Shown here: piece by piece, positions 45,301 to 56,782 of the stretch
Layout: each line of letters opens with the position of its first letter
Position numbering within the stretch: position 1 is the stretch's first letter
NCBI RefSeq assembly: GCF_933775445.1
Contig: NC_065873.1
Coordinates: 4,650,001-4,714,000 of the forward strand
Direction of reading: 5' to 3'
Origin: Argentina anserina
Taxonomy: Eukaryota > Streptophyta > Magnoliopsida > Rosales > Rosaceae
DNA length: 64,000 nucleotides
Position numbers and translations under genes: made by a program
Notes under the pieces: generated by a model
Told to the model about the DNA's origin: nothing
Seen by the model: only the letters and a program-made list of their open reading frames with translations
The model's database searches: none

Positions 45301-46390
45301 GAATTTACTGTTCATGCTCCACCTCCGGCAACAGCGCGTGGCGCTCACGCGCCTCCCCACAGTGGTAGCGCATGGAGCTCACGCGCCGCTCAAACCGGCG
45401 CGCGTGGCTTGCACACCGCCGCCCAAAACCTCTCCTTTCTTCCTCCCCTTCCACGGCCCAAGGCCTCCTCCTGTACCCCTCACACTCCCTCACGCGCCGC
45501 CCAAGGCGGCGGTACAACACTCTCCTCGTCCTCCTCCGATACTCCCCCAAATCAACAAAAATCACTCACAATCAAACACAACCATCACATTAAGCCAAGC
45601 CTTACCTCGATTGAGCCTTGAAATCACCGGAATGTCGCCGGAGGAACTTGAACTAGGCGGCGGTCGAGTTCGAGTAGGGGGCGAGGTGACGGCGCGAAAT
45701 CAAGCTTCAATCTCCTAGCATGTGGCTTCGGCGACGAGGATCGGTGATGGTGAGCCGGTCTCCGTGCTCTGGTCTCGCCGGCGACGAAGCTTGGATGGCA
45801 GAGGAAGTCGCAGGGCCTCGGGTTGTCGCGCGAGCTTCACGGCGGTGAGGGAGGTCACGGCTTGCTCGGGGTTTGATGCGGTCGGGCTTGCGGAGCTTTT
45901 GAGACCGTCGGTGAAGGCCACAGAAGTCCGGTTGGCGAGATCGCCGGCGACGATTTCTGAGAGAGAGAGAGAGATATCGGGGAGAGAGAGAAGAGAGAGA
46001 GAGGAGGGCTACGGGGTGAGGGTGTCCGAAATTGGAAACCCTAACTCTAAAAAATTCCCTTTTATACCCTTTTTCAAAATCGGAAACTAACTTCCATCGC
46101 TAATAATTTTCACGTACGATGTCCGATTAGAACGCGTGACGTGTCCACGAAATCGTATTGATGAGCTCTACAACTTTCGTGAAAGAAGTTTTCGGAGACA
46201 AGCGACGGGATCAAAGTCTACTCTCCCGCGTCACGAAAATGTAACGTTTTTCCGATTTAGATTTCCGAAGTCGGTTCCGTTTTGATTTGACATCGTCGTG
46301 AAGCGAAAAATAGGCGATTTAATAAATTTACTAAGTTTATAAATTTCAACGAATTCATACAAATTGAACCCGAAAAATCGTGTTATTACA
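42307..46390 (-). mobile_element. R2: solo-LTR-like element inserted in Copia-2 integrase
   Basis: On the minus strand it runs TGTAATAACACG...GGGGTCTTGACA. Flanks ATAAG (42302-42306) and GTAAG (46391-46395) differ at one base. Excluding a nested 1786-base element it is about 2.3 kb. It carries the shared block (46105-46200) and a TATA box at about 46061-46066 (minus strand). A GC-rich stretch at 45320-45940 with open frames is leader, not protein. The IN reading (NGIVEHK-NRTYPCL...) resumes on its right. Confidence 0.82.
43096..44881 (-). mobile_element. Solo-LTR of a second family nested in R2
   Basis: On the minus strand it starts TGATAGGAGCAC and ends GCTCTATCA; the plus-strand 5-mer GTAAT flanks both sides (43091-43095 and 44882-44886). 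Its 1786 bases contain no protein domain and disrupt the ATAAGGTGAGTAAAATCTCAC segment conserved in R3 and R4. A duplicated segment (44181-44265 and 44315-44399; offset 134) carries CACTTATTTTTGTCATTGG. Confidence 0.8.
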
Positions 46391-47110
46391 GTAAGAACAT
46401 ATCCTTGCTTGATGGTAAGAGTGATGCTTCATTCAGTTGGTCTGAGCGAAAACTTTTGGGCAAAAGCAGTTACTGCTTGATATGTTGGAAATAGAGTTCT
46501 TCTTCGTTCAGGTACAAAAAATACCCCTTATGAATTGTGGAAAGGTAAGAAACTAGATGTAAGTTATTTTCAAGTGTTTGGAAATCCTTACTACATTTTA
46601 AAAGATCGTTAACGTTTAGCTAAATTCGCTCCAAGATCAGATGGAGGTATCTTTCTTGGTTACTCTCTTGATAGTCGTGCTTATATAGTTTATAATAAAT
46701 AAACTAGAATTGTCATGGATTCAATAAATGTTATTGTTGATGATAATGTTGACTTGTCTAGTTTTTCTAATGACAACTTAACTAGTTCAAAAATTAAGAA
46801 TGTGTAGTTACTAGAAGAGGCAAAGGAAGTGGACAAAAATCTACAGCCCGCAACAAGATATAGAATTGGATTTAAACAGGTTCGAAAAGATCAATCAACT
46901 GCTTATGACAGAAGGGATGCACACAAGAGGAAGAATGGTTGAATATCCGCAGAAAGACGGAGAAAATTCTGAAAAAAAAACCTGAATTTGTTGAAATTAA
47001 TAAAGTTTTAGTTTGTTTTACAAAAGAAGAAGTTAAAGAAAACAAACGTTCTTTGGCTTTGTTTCTCTGGTTGAACCCAAAAATATTAAGGAAGCTCTTC
47101 TAGATGATGA
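46391..47110 (+). pseudogene. Copia-2 integrase C-part and linker
   Basis: HSVGLSENFWAKAVTA, VGNRVLLRSGTKNTPYELWK, GKKLDVSYFQVFGNPYYILK, FLGYSLDSRAYIVYN and a run of linker sequence. Frame interruptions at about 46610 and 46700. Confidence 0.7.
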
Positions 47111-47930
47111 TTAGATAAATGCAATGTAAGATGAGCTCAGACTTCTGCTTGCTATTGCATGTCACCGCAAGTTTAAATTTTTTCAAATGGACGTAAAAGC
47201 AGCTTTTCTAAATGGTGAAATTCAGGAAGAGGTTTTTGTTGAACAACCTCTGGGTTTTGGATATTCATCATCCTGATTATGTTTGGAAACTTAAAAAGGA
47301 TGTCTATGGTCTTAAGCAAGCTCCATGCGCCTGGTACGATAAACTTTCCACTTATCTTATTTCAAAATGATATTTTCGTGGTACTGTAGACAAAACACTT
47401 TTTGTTAAATATGTTAAAAATCATCTTATGGTCGCACAAATATATGTCGATGATATCGTGTTTAGTTCTAATACTGATGTTCTGGTAAAAGAGTTCACTC
47501 AAGTTATGATTAATGAATTTGAAATGCGCAAACTGTATTTTTCTATCCCAATCTAAAATATGCTGAAAATCTTATTAAGAAATTTGATATGACTGGGAAG
47601 AAATCTATTAGTACTCCAATGACCACTACTACAAAGTTATGTCATGACCTTGATGATAATTCAGTTGATCAAACTAAATATCATAGTATGATTGGTAGCT
47701 TACTGTCTCACTGCTAGTCGTCCTGATATATCATGCAGTGTGGGTGTTTGTGCCAGGTTCCAAGCCAATCCAAAAGAATCTCATTTGGAAACAATAAAAA
47801 GGATTATCTGAAATGTCTCAGGAAGTATAAACTGTAGAAACTAATGCTGAAAGTGCAAGATATTATGATGTTGATTGGGGAGGAAATTTACAAGATCGAA
47901 AAACTAGTGGTGGGTGCTTCTTTGTAGGTA
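47111..47930 (+). pseudogene. Copia-2 reverse transcriptase
   Basis: [67 protein letters not shown] (catalytic YVDD near 47442) and TASRPDISCSVGVCARFQAN are seen. The frame changes near 47260, 47540 and 47710. Confidence 0.75.
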
Positions 47931-47939
47931 AGAATCTAG

Positions 47940-48289
47940 TTGCATGGCATAGCAAGGAACAAAATTGTACATCTTTGTCTACAACGAAAGCTGAATATGT
48001 CGCTATAGATAGTTGTTGTACTCAAATGCTTTGGATGAAAAATATACTTAAGGATTATGGTATTCGTCAAGGAAAACTTGTTAATTTATGTGATAATACA
48101 AGTGGTATTAATATTTCCAAGAATCATGTTCAGCATAATAGAATTAAATATATTGATATACGTTATCATTTCATTCGTGAACTTATTGACAAGAATATTC
48201 TTGCATTAGAATTTGTTTCTACAGATTATCAATGGGCAGATTTTTTTTACAAAACCATTGGATACATAACGGTTTCTGACCTTACGTAA
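47940..48289 (+). pseudogene. Copia-2 RNase H
   Basis: WHSKEQNCTSLSTTKAEYVA, CCTQMLWMKNILKDYG, LCDNTSGINISKNHVQHNRI, IDIRYHFIRELIDKN and LEFVSTDYQWADFF. It is open over about 110 residues and ends at a stop after SDLT. Confidence 0.82.
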
Positions 48290-48300
48290 TGTCATTGGCA

Positions 48301-48621
48301 TTTGCTCTCAATATTGAAAAATAAAAGTTTTGTTGGGTACTCATGTCTCGGTAACTATATTATGTTCTTGATCTTATCTTACTATAAATGAGTTATTTTT
48401 ATTCACTAGTATACTCTTTAGTTCTATTGACATTGTTGCTTTGGACCTTTCTTCATGTGTTCTCTGATGCACTTCAGTTTTATTAACCATTATGTTTGGT
48501 TTACACTTACACATACTTCATAGTGGTGGAACAATTTGAGTTGAGTAACCTAATCAGGAACTGTAGTAGTTGAATAAATGTTACACATACTTCATAGTGG
48601 TGGAACAATTTGAGTTGAGTA
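48301..48621. other. Copia-2 3' flank with a 74-base tandem duplication
   Basis: No protein domain. A 74-base unit beginning TTACACATACTTCATAG occurs at 48507-48580 and again at 48581-48621, where R3 splits it; the rest of the second unit resumes at 51042. Confidence 0.6.
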
Positions 48622-51036
48622 TGTAATAACCCGATTTTTCGGAACAATTTATTGGATTGTTTTAAATTTTTTAAAGTTTGTAAAAGTCATTAAACGTGTT
48701 TGTTTCGCTTTGCGACGTCAGAAATCGAAAACGGAACCGATATCGGAAATGTGAATTAGAAAAATGTTACGTTTCCGCGACGTGAGAATCGACTTTTACT
48801 CTGTCACTCATTTGTGAAAACTTCCTTCACGAAAGTTGTAGAGCTCGTAGATACGAGTACGATGACACATCACGCGTTCTAATCGGACGTCGTACGTGAA
48901 AGTTATTAACGACGGAAGTTAGTTTCCGATTTAGAAAATGGTATAAAAGGAAATTTAATGGAGTTAGGGTTTCCATTTAATGGAAACCCTCACCCCCGCC
49001 TCCCTCTCCCCTTTCTCTCTCTTCTCTCTCGATCTCTCCCCGATTCTCCCTCCCCCTCAGAAACTTCGCCGGCAATCTCGCCGACCAGCCCACCGTGTGC
49101 CACACCGCCTAGCCCAGAAGTGCCACACGGCTCTCCACTCCAAACTCTGAACTCGACGCGGTCCCCCTCGCCGCCGTGAAGATACGCGACGACCCGAGGC
49201 TCACGCGATTCCTCCGACTTCCGAGAAGCTCTTCCGCCGATGTAAGCTCTCGGCTTTCACCCCTCTCCACCCTTCGACGCCACATGCGAGCTATTGAGAC
49301 GTGATTCGAGCCGCGACACGCCCTCCCCGAGTAATCGAGCACCGCCGGCCTCTCAAGCGTCTCCGACGACTAATCCGACGGTTTCGAGATCCAATCAAGG
49401 TGAGGGTTAGATTATAGATTGATTATGGTTGTTTGTGATGGATTTAGGTCGTTTTGGGAAGATATCGGAGAAGGAATGGAGGAGGGAGGTACTGCCTCCT
49501 AGGGCGGCGCGTGAGGAGAGATGGGGTGGTTATGAGGTGGCCTGAGGCCGTATGAGGGTGCAGGAAGAAGAAAGGAAGAGTTTTCAGGTGGCGGTGGCGT
49601 GCTACGCGCCGGTTTTAGAATCGACGCGTGGGCCCCACGCGCTGCCACAGTGAGTGGCGTGTGAGCGCCACGCACAGTCGACGGAGGTGGCGCGTGTACC
49701 CCACGTGCCGCCACGTGCGGCGGCGCGTGAATAGTGTTTTCGAAACAGTAATTTTGTAAAATTTATTTTTACGTACGGTGAATGTAAAAAGTAATTTACG
49801 TACAGTAAATGTAAATTTATTTTACGTACGGTAAATGTAAATTACGTACTGTAATTGTAAAAGTAATTTTAGAAGGGTATATCGGTAATTATTATTTACT
49901 GAGACAGTATATACGATTGAATAGTACATGGAGGTACAGAAATACGTAAATACTATGTACTCATACAGAAATATGTAAATAGTATGTACTCGTAGAGGAA
50001 TATGTATTTAATATGTATTTGTACAGTAATACGTGAATAGTAACCATGTGAATAGTAATTTCGTAAAAACCATAAATTTGCTGGACAGTAAAATATTATT
50101 TCTGTTTCGGAATTTATGTTTTACGTAACGATTCTAAATCCACTTCTCATCTATTTTAGGTGATCGACACATCACGTAAAGGATTCACTTTCGGAATCGT
50201 GTAAATTATGCTCGAGATTATAAGGTGAGTAAAATCTCACAGTGACGAATCTATCCTTGCGGAGATTCATGATTACGCTTAATTAAAAAGAATGAACTAT
50301 GGTATGTATAAGATATAGCGGATTGTGTATGTGTATAATTGGTAAAATAGGTACATATATACGGTTTGCTATATTATATAGTTTCATAAAATCCGTTTGC
50401 GAATAAGTTCATTTTGGTGTGGAGATTTAGTGATTGAGCATGTTGATTCGATTTGTTCAATATAATGTGATGATTATTGTACGTGGTTTTAACATTGAGT
50501 TTTGTTAAAATGTTTTTGTCTTCGGAATTGTTTCTTGTCTTCGGACGTGTTTTTCTGTCTTCGGACATTTTCATTTTATTAGACAACCAGATGGGCCGTC
50601 TAATGACTCATGAGTGCATTTATGATTGATGTTTTGTGGAGTTTCGTATATATTCTTATGCGAGTTATATTGTTGTTTTACTCATACGAGTTACAAAGCT
50701 TATCGGTTTTGTGTTTACAATCCCGGTGCACCTATTCGATGGTGTAGGGGATAATTCCGTAGGTGTGGTTTAGCGGAAATTGACGGACAACTCTGAAGAC
50801 TTGAATGTGTTTTTATCTTAGTTTGTGGTGAGGATTTTGTGAGGATTTTTACATTTCCATTTGAGATAATGTTGAATTATAAATCTAGTTTGTAATAATC
50901 AATTTTTCTGAGTTGTACTATGAACTCAGTAATGATTCGCTGTAACATTAAAATGATTTGGATTTATTGAGAGTGTTTTAGAGTTTTCATAACTTCGAAA
51001 TTTGAGTTTCATACTCGAAATTTTAGGGTCGTGACA
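48622..51036 (+). mobile_element. R3: solo-LTR-like element
   Basis: TGTAATAACCCG...GGGTCGTGACA, 2415 bases, with perfect 5-bp flanks GAGTA (48617-48621 and 51037-51041). Shared block at 48823-48900, TATA box at 48941, GC-rich leader 48985-49380, splice-donor-like GTGAGGG near 49402, a degenerate TACGTA-rich array at 49740-50060, the GGTGAGTAAAATCTCAC segment at 50224, and a terminal AT-rich tail. No coding domain. Confidence 0.88.
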
Positions 51037-51041
51037 GAGTA

Positions 51042-52315
51042 ACCTAATCAGGAGCTGTAGTAGTTGAATAAATGTTATATGTTTTAACTGCATGCATCTA
51101 CAAAAGAAAGAATATATTGTGCATGCAGTCCTAGGCCAGGCTAGTTCTACATCTGTATGAGTTGACTAACTACTCGACGCCTAGAGGAATAGACTGATTT
51201 GGTCTCCCCGGAGGATTTTATGTTTTTAAGCCAAACTAGTTCTCCTCTCCATGGATTAACTAAAAATAGACTGGTTTGGTCTCCCCAGTGGTTGAATATG
51301 GACTTAGCAATGTCCTGAGCGTTACTTTTCAAAAGAATACTACATAATATGATGTTATAAGGAGATTGTATGGAGAGATAGGGAGAGTGTCATTTAAAAC
51401 TTGCTTGCATATTTAATCACTCCTCTATTCATTCCCATTATGAAGTATACTCATTTGCACGTCACATCTTACATTTGGCTAATGATTTTACATATTGCTC
51501 GAGATACATGTTTGCATTGGTTAATAAAGTGTATTGTTTTTCTCAAAAGAATGTTCAAGTGATTGTCATAACTTCTGTTATAGTTGTACGTTATGCTTGA
51601 ACTTGTCACGTGTTACCAGGACGTTGCAGACCATGTCATTCCTTGTTGAGAGCTAAGAGTGTGTAAGGTCGAATTGTTTTGTTTTCCTTAGAGTTGTCTG
51701 CTCGGTGGTTAATTACTAGATTTCAAAGTCTTTTGTACGAATTCTTTTTGGAAAGTACGTGTGTGACCTAGTGTCCTGATCCTTTATCTGCCTAGTATTA
51801 TAGTCATCCTCTGGTTTACATGCATAGGTTGAGTGAAGAGGTGAATCTTTGGTAATCATTTTCTGATGGAAAGTTTATTTGTGGTTATTGCTTTGATCTT
51901 TGAGATCGTGATTGCATGCATATTTTGTGATTCTCTCACATATTCCATTGGCTGAATCATGCTAGATTATTGACTATATCAATTTTTGAAATTTTTTTTT
52001 CCTTGGAATTGGCGAGTATCTTTCTGTGGCAGAACATATGGAAGGTTTAGTTTCCTTGTTGCATCATGATTCCTTTACTGACCTATCTTATTGCATGTAA
52101 GTGTATCTTATGAAATCATATGGTTATGACAAGAAAAAAAATTTGGAAGGAAAATTATATCTGCTTGCAAGTCTTCTAGGCAATTCATTGCGTATCAAAT
52201 CAATTACATTATATGGTTAATATTTATTTACTATAAGATAATTTTGTTTAATTAAATTATTACACATGATTTTAAACTACTTAGTTCCAAACTTTTTGTT
52301 GTTTATTGTCAGGGA
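51042..52315. other. Non-coding stretch before the LRR exon
   Basis: Remainder of the 74-base duplicate, then AT-rich sequence. Two copies of a TTTGGTCTCCCC motif lie near 51197 and 51270. The 3' end is a good intron acceptor (TTTATTGTCAG) for the TNL LRR exon. I see no second LTR for Copia-2 here. Confidence 0.4.
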
Positions 52316-53316
52316 ACAGATAAAATTAAAGGCGTCGTGCTGATACTAAAAGAAGAACAAAAAATACGGTTAAACAGTGGTAGCTTCAGAAACATGAAAA
52401 ATCTTCAAATTCTTGAAGAACGCTACCAGGGCAAACCTCGAGAAGCGCACTTGGATCATCTCCCCGACGAGTTAAGGGTCATTCACTCCATGGGTGGGCC
52501 CTGCACGATTCCACTAGTGAAGCTGGATTCAAGGTATTTGCAATGCATTGCTCACATCGATCTTGCTGTATTTTAACTTCAACTTATCACTTTAACCTCT
52601 TTATTAATTCGGTTCCCTTTCTCCCAAACAGAATTTGCCGCATTTGAAATCCATCAGATTGTGGGATTGTCATGGTCTAGCAAGAATTCCCAACTTGTCT
52701 GGATTAACAAGCTTGGAGGAATTGGATATACATGGTTGCAATGATTTGGTTGAAGTTCATCCTTCTGCTGGCCGTCTCGATAAGCTTGAAAACTACATTT
52801 TGTGTGAATCTGGATGTTTCAAGAGAAAATATTGAAATCTTTGGAAACTCTGGAGATATCTGATTACCGTAAACTTGAGTTCTTCCCTGAAATTGAGGGA
52901 CAGATGAAGTCTCTCAGTCACCTGAATTTGAGTTGCACTGACGTTGAGGAGTTACCATGCTCGGTTGGAAATCTCACAGGCCTCAAATCCTTGTCCCTGT
53001 ATTCCTGAGGTAATCTTACGATTGTACCGTCCAGCATCTTCTGTAAATTGCAACATCTGGAGGATCTTGATCTACGAGAGTGCCGTAACCTTGTAACATT
53101 CCAACAATGTCAGTATCACTTCCTCCAACGGTCTTTTCAGCGAGATTACGACGAGTTCGTCTGAACGGTTGCCAGAAGCTTGAAGAAATTTCAGAATTTG
53201 CACGAGAAATAGAATCCTTAGACGTGACTGGATGCAGGAATTTGGAAAGAATTTCACATTTGTCAGAAATTTTGAGTCGAGGATCCAAAAATGTGATAGG
53301 GTCAATCCTTCCTTAA
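52316..53316 (+). pseudogene. TNL resistance gene: LRR exons
   Basis: After the AG at 52312-52315, GTDKIKGVVLILKEEQKIRL and FRNMKNLQILEERY are the canonical start of a TNL LRR, followed by HLPDELRVIHSMGG. A second exon (52632 on) reads LPHLKSIRLWDCHGLARIPN, LSGLTSLEELDIHGCNDLVE and KLENYILC, with a stop/frame change near 52834. Then ILKSLETLEISDYRKLEFFP, MKSLSHLNLSCTDVEELPCS, VGNLTGLKSL, a stop (53006), LQHLEDLDLRECRNLVTF and CQKLEEISEFAREIESLDVT. Leucine-rich repeats are clear and damage is clear. Confidence 0.85.
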
Positions 53317-53319
53317 TGG

Positions 53320-53680
53320 AGATGAGAAAAAGAAAACTATGTGATTTTCACGTGAGTAAATCAAGCACATTTATTGTTTTGATGACCCATTAATTGATGA
53401 AATTGATTTTGTTGAAACTTGGAACAACCTTTATTGAAGGTAAGAAAAACATTTACAATCTTATGGTAGTAGTTGGTTGATTTGAATGACAAATAAAAAA
53501 GAATGCATTGATGACCATGAATCAAGAAAGAAGATTGACTTTCCTTCCATGCATGTTTCATGCAAATGCATGAATTGCACAAAGATGTTTGCCTATATAA
53601 AGGCATGAGAAGTGGTGTAATAAACATAGAAGAACAATAAGGGAGATATCATCATGTGTGTGATCAAGAGTGAGAGATAG
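53320..53680. other. Left part of a probable Copia-type LTR interrupted by R4
   Basis: AT-rich sequence directly after the LRR frame, joining across R4 to 56109-56383, which ends ATTCCCCAACA and has the CGAACCACGTTAAATC-style segment seen in Copia LTRs. The start (possibly TGTTGAAACTTGG near 53411) and the target duplication are not settled. Confidence 0.35.
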
Positions 53681-56108
53681 TGTAATACCCCGAAAATTCA
53701 AATCTAATTTCCAATGAGTTCCCGAATATTATTAAGTTGGTCATTGTCCAATTTTATTAGACGAGTATGAAAATGAAAGGGTTCAAAATATTAATTGTGC
53801 GGAAACGTTCAATTTGACTAGTCTAAGAGTTGACTTTTGACATATTGGGTTTCTTAGAAAACTCATTCCATGAAGGTCGTAGAGCTCGTCGATACGAATT
53901 CGTGGACACATGGCACACCTAAATCGGAGTTCGTATGAAGAAGTTACGAATCAAAAGGTATTTGGACATTTTTAGAAAATAGTATAAATAGGGGAATTAA
54001 AGAGAAAAATGGGGAGAAAAATCAGAAATTCGGATCGGTACTGTTCACCCTGAACAAAATCCAGAAATTCTCTTTCCCGAGCAGCCGACTTTGCGCCGCA
54101 GGATCTCCGTCGTTCGGCCACCATCGAGCGGCGCACCGGTCACGTTTGAAAGATTGCTGCATCCCCTGTCGATTGGTAGCAGCGCCACCCGCCATCTCCC
54201 CGCCGTTTAGGAGCGGTGAAGCCCGGAAGTTCTCCCGAAAAAAGCATATTTCGCCGAACTTCAACTAGTCGGATCTCCCTCTTCCGGCAACTAATCGGTA
54301 AGATTCTTATCTCATTTTGAAGGTCTCCTTCCATACTACAAACCCTCGTAAACATTTAACCCAAATCGTTGTGTGCTAGGAGAATCGAAGAAAAAAAATC
54401 CTAGGTTTTTAAATTGGGGCTTTTCGGTTTTTGTTAAATTGAAGTGTTCAAGCTCAGAATTAGACTTTGTAGTGAACTAGGAAGCTGTTAGGAATGTCAT
54501 TTAGATTGTGGTGGTGAAATTTAGTGGTCATTGGTGGCGATCGGTGAAGAGTGGCGCCGCATGAATAGTACTGTGACCAGTGTTCATGAACAGTGAACAG
54601 TACTATGTGAACATTAAATTTCAACAGTTTTTAGTAAAACTGTAAATTTGAACAGTGTTTAGTAAAACAGTAAGCCATGAACAGTGTTTTATGAACAGCA
54701 TTTAGTTGTACTGAAATCGTCACCTGATATTTTACGTATCATTTTCTAAGCATTTTATCATGCTATTAAGTGACCGACAAAACGAGTGAGGAAATTACTT
54801 TCAATATCGTGGAAGTTGCACGCATGAAATAAGGTGAGTAAATCTCACAATGATCATCATGATCGAATTAATATTATAATTATTGAATTTAGTTTGAGTT
54901 GTGACCATAGTCTTTGCATCACTAGTTATAAAAATTATTTTAAAAATATGTTTTTGGTTTAAATTACGTGAGTCTACGGTTCATGGGTAAGTGAAACGTT
55001 ATTTTAATAAATGGTTTTAAAAAGGTTTTACTGATTATGGATTATGGTGAATGTGAGTAAATCTCACTATGACGAGCCTACCCTCGGTGGTGACTCATAT
55101 TTACGTTTTCTTAAAAAGATCGAACTTTGACATGTATATAATATAGTGGGTTGTGTATGTGTATAAATGGTAAATACGATACATATATATGAGTTGCTAT
55201 ATTATATATTGGTACGTTTCTATTTCCAAATGAATTATATTGTGGCAACTATATTTATTTTATTTGAGCAAGAGTCGCTTGTTGTAATACAATAACATGG
55301 GTGGATTGTTATTGTACGTGGTTTTAACTTTGAGTTTTGTTAAAACGTGTTCTGTCTTCGGACGTGTTTTTCTGTCTTCAGACTAGTCTTCGGACATGTT
55401 GGCATGTCGGAACCTAGCCTTGGCCGGGCGAAAGTTATGATGCAGTTAGAGCTCTAGTCTGTCTGCCAGTGTACTGGCATGAGAGGTAACAGATGGGTTA
55501 CCGGCTTATGAGTACCCATGTTTTTGGATATTAGGTAACAGACGGTTGCCCAATGTCTGGCGGCGTACTAGCATGAGGGGTAACAGATGAGTACCTGAGT
55601 CTCATGAGTACCTGTATTATAAATGTATTTGGGTAAACAGATGGGTCGCCCGATTCTCATGAGCACTTATATTTTCAGATATTATTGGACAACCATATGA
55701 GTCGTCCTGTGACTCATGAGTACTTTTTTTTCAGTAATTTTTTTTTGTATTTATATGCGAGTTTTATTGTTGTGTTTCTCATACGAGCTACAAAGCTTAC
55801 CGGGTTTGTGTTTACAATCCCGGTGCACCTATTCGATGGTGTAGGGGATAATTCTGCATGTGTGGATTAGCATAAGTAGAGGGCTTTCGCTGAAGATTGT
55901 CGAAGATTTCTTTCTGTTGTTTGTGGTGAGGATTGAGTGAATTTTACATTTCTATTGGTTGTGTATTATTCAAGTCAACTGAGTCATGATGTGGACACAG
56001 TTTTGATACACTGTTATGATAAAATGATTTCAATATATTTGAGATGGTTTTAGAGTTTTCATGACTTCGAATTCGAATTTTTATCATTCGAAATTCGGGG
56101 TCGTGACA
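53681..56108 (+). mobile_element. R4: solo-LTR-like element
   Basis: TGTAATACCCCG...GGGGTCGTGACA, 2428 bases, with perfect 5-bp flanks GATAG (53676-53680 and 56109-56113). Shared block at 53862-53945, TATA box at 53983, a GAACAGT-rich array at 54575-54710, GGTGAGTAAATCTCAC at 54834 and again GTGAGTAAATCTCAC at 55054, and a CTTCGGAC pair at 55355-55395. No coding domain. Confidence 0.88.
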
Positions 56109-56383
56109 GATAGAGAAAAAACTCCAAGTAGAGAGTTGTGTGTGTAGCAAAATAAAGTGTGTGAGAGTGTATCTCTTTAAGTGTGAGTCTTAAAGTAGTG
56201 TTTTGTCTCGGTGTAACATTTCTTCGTATAGTGGAGGTTCTTTATTGTTTGTACCCGTGGACGTAAGCATTTTACCGAACCACGTTAAATCTCGGTGTTC
56301 TCTATCATTTTTATTTTCTGCCTGTGGTTGTGAGTTATTTCTATTTCCATTCTACAATTCATTATTCCACATTCCCCAACAAA
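56109..56383 (+). mobile_element. Right part of the probable Copia-type LTR
   Basis: Continues the sequence left of R4 (AGAGATAG...AGAGAAAAAACTCC). GTGTGTGAGAGTGTATCTC-type leader sequence and CCGAACCACGTTAAATCTCG are typical of Copia LTR R/U5. Ends CAACA before AAATG. Confidence 0.4.
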
Positions 56384-56389
56384 ATGATA

Positions 56390-56782
56390 GTTAGAATGGA
56401 ATCTACGGACTGCTGCAAGCTCTGAGACAATCTGGTATCATCTGAAGACTTGATGGGAGAAGCTAAGAAATTGACTGCTCTGTTATCTCTATTCATCTCT
56501 TGTGCGAATTCTGAAGAATTTTTGTAAAATTTCCAGCACGTGATCCAATTCCAAATGGAGATGCGGAACATGAGTTGTTTGTTAAAATTGCTCAAAACAT
56601 CGATTGGGACAACAGAGGGTTGGCTCTTTGCCTGATTCGCCAGTTTGTTGATTTGTATGAATCTGGTGATATATATATAGGGAAAATCAAAAGGATGAAA
56701 AAAAGCGGTATCTCCACAGGGAAGAGATTTACGTCAATGAAGTGAGATTTCATGATAGAAGGGCTGGAACCGGGTCACCTAA
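56390..56782 (+). pseudogene. TNL resistance gene: post-LRR (C-JID-like) exon, left part
   Basis: Weak early part, then FPARDPIPNGDAEHELFVKI, AQNIDWDNRGLALCLI, reminiscent of the post-LRR jelly-roll segment of TNLs (W/F-ENKGLALC). After a gap comes EVRFHDRRAGTGSPN, cut by R5 at 56782. Stops are present. Confidence 0.55.

Larger units (their letters stand above)
37811..48300 (+). mobile_element. Copia-2: decayed SIRE-like Copia retrotransposon, plus strand
   Basis: Gag with zinc knuckle, protease (WYIDSGCSKHM), pre-integrase, integrase, RT (YVDDIVFSS) and RNase H in Copia order over about 10.5 kb. The coding sequence is cut by a 1.6-kb insert in gag and by R2 in integrase. The long gag and the CYTCGGVGHIASDC knuckle resemble the SIRE/Maximus lineage. 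Many stops and frameshifts. Neither LTR is firmly identified. Confidence 0.8.

Noticed and set aside
45305..46090. Pro/Arg-rich frames on both strands
   Set aside because: GC-rich leader region of R2; the same region in R3 and R4 is non-coding and frames are not conserved.
48958..49342. Pro/Ser-rich frames in R3
   Set aside because: Equivalent GC-rich leader of R3, not conserved as protein in R2, R4 or R5.
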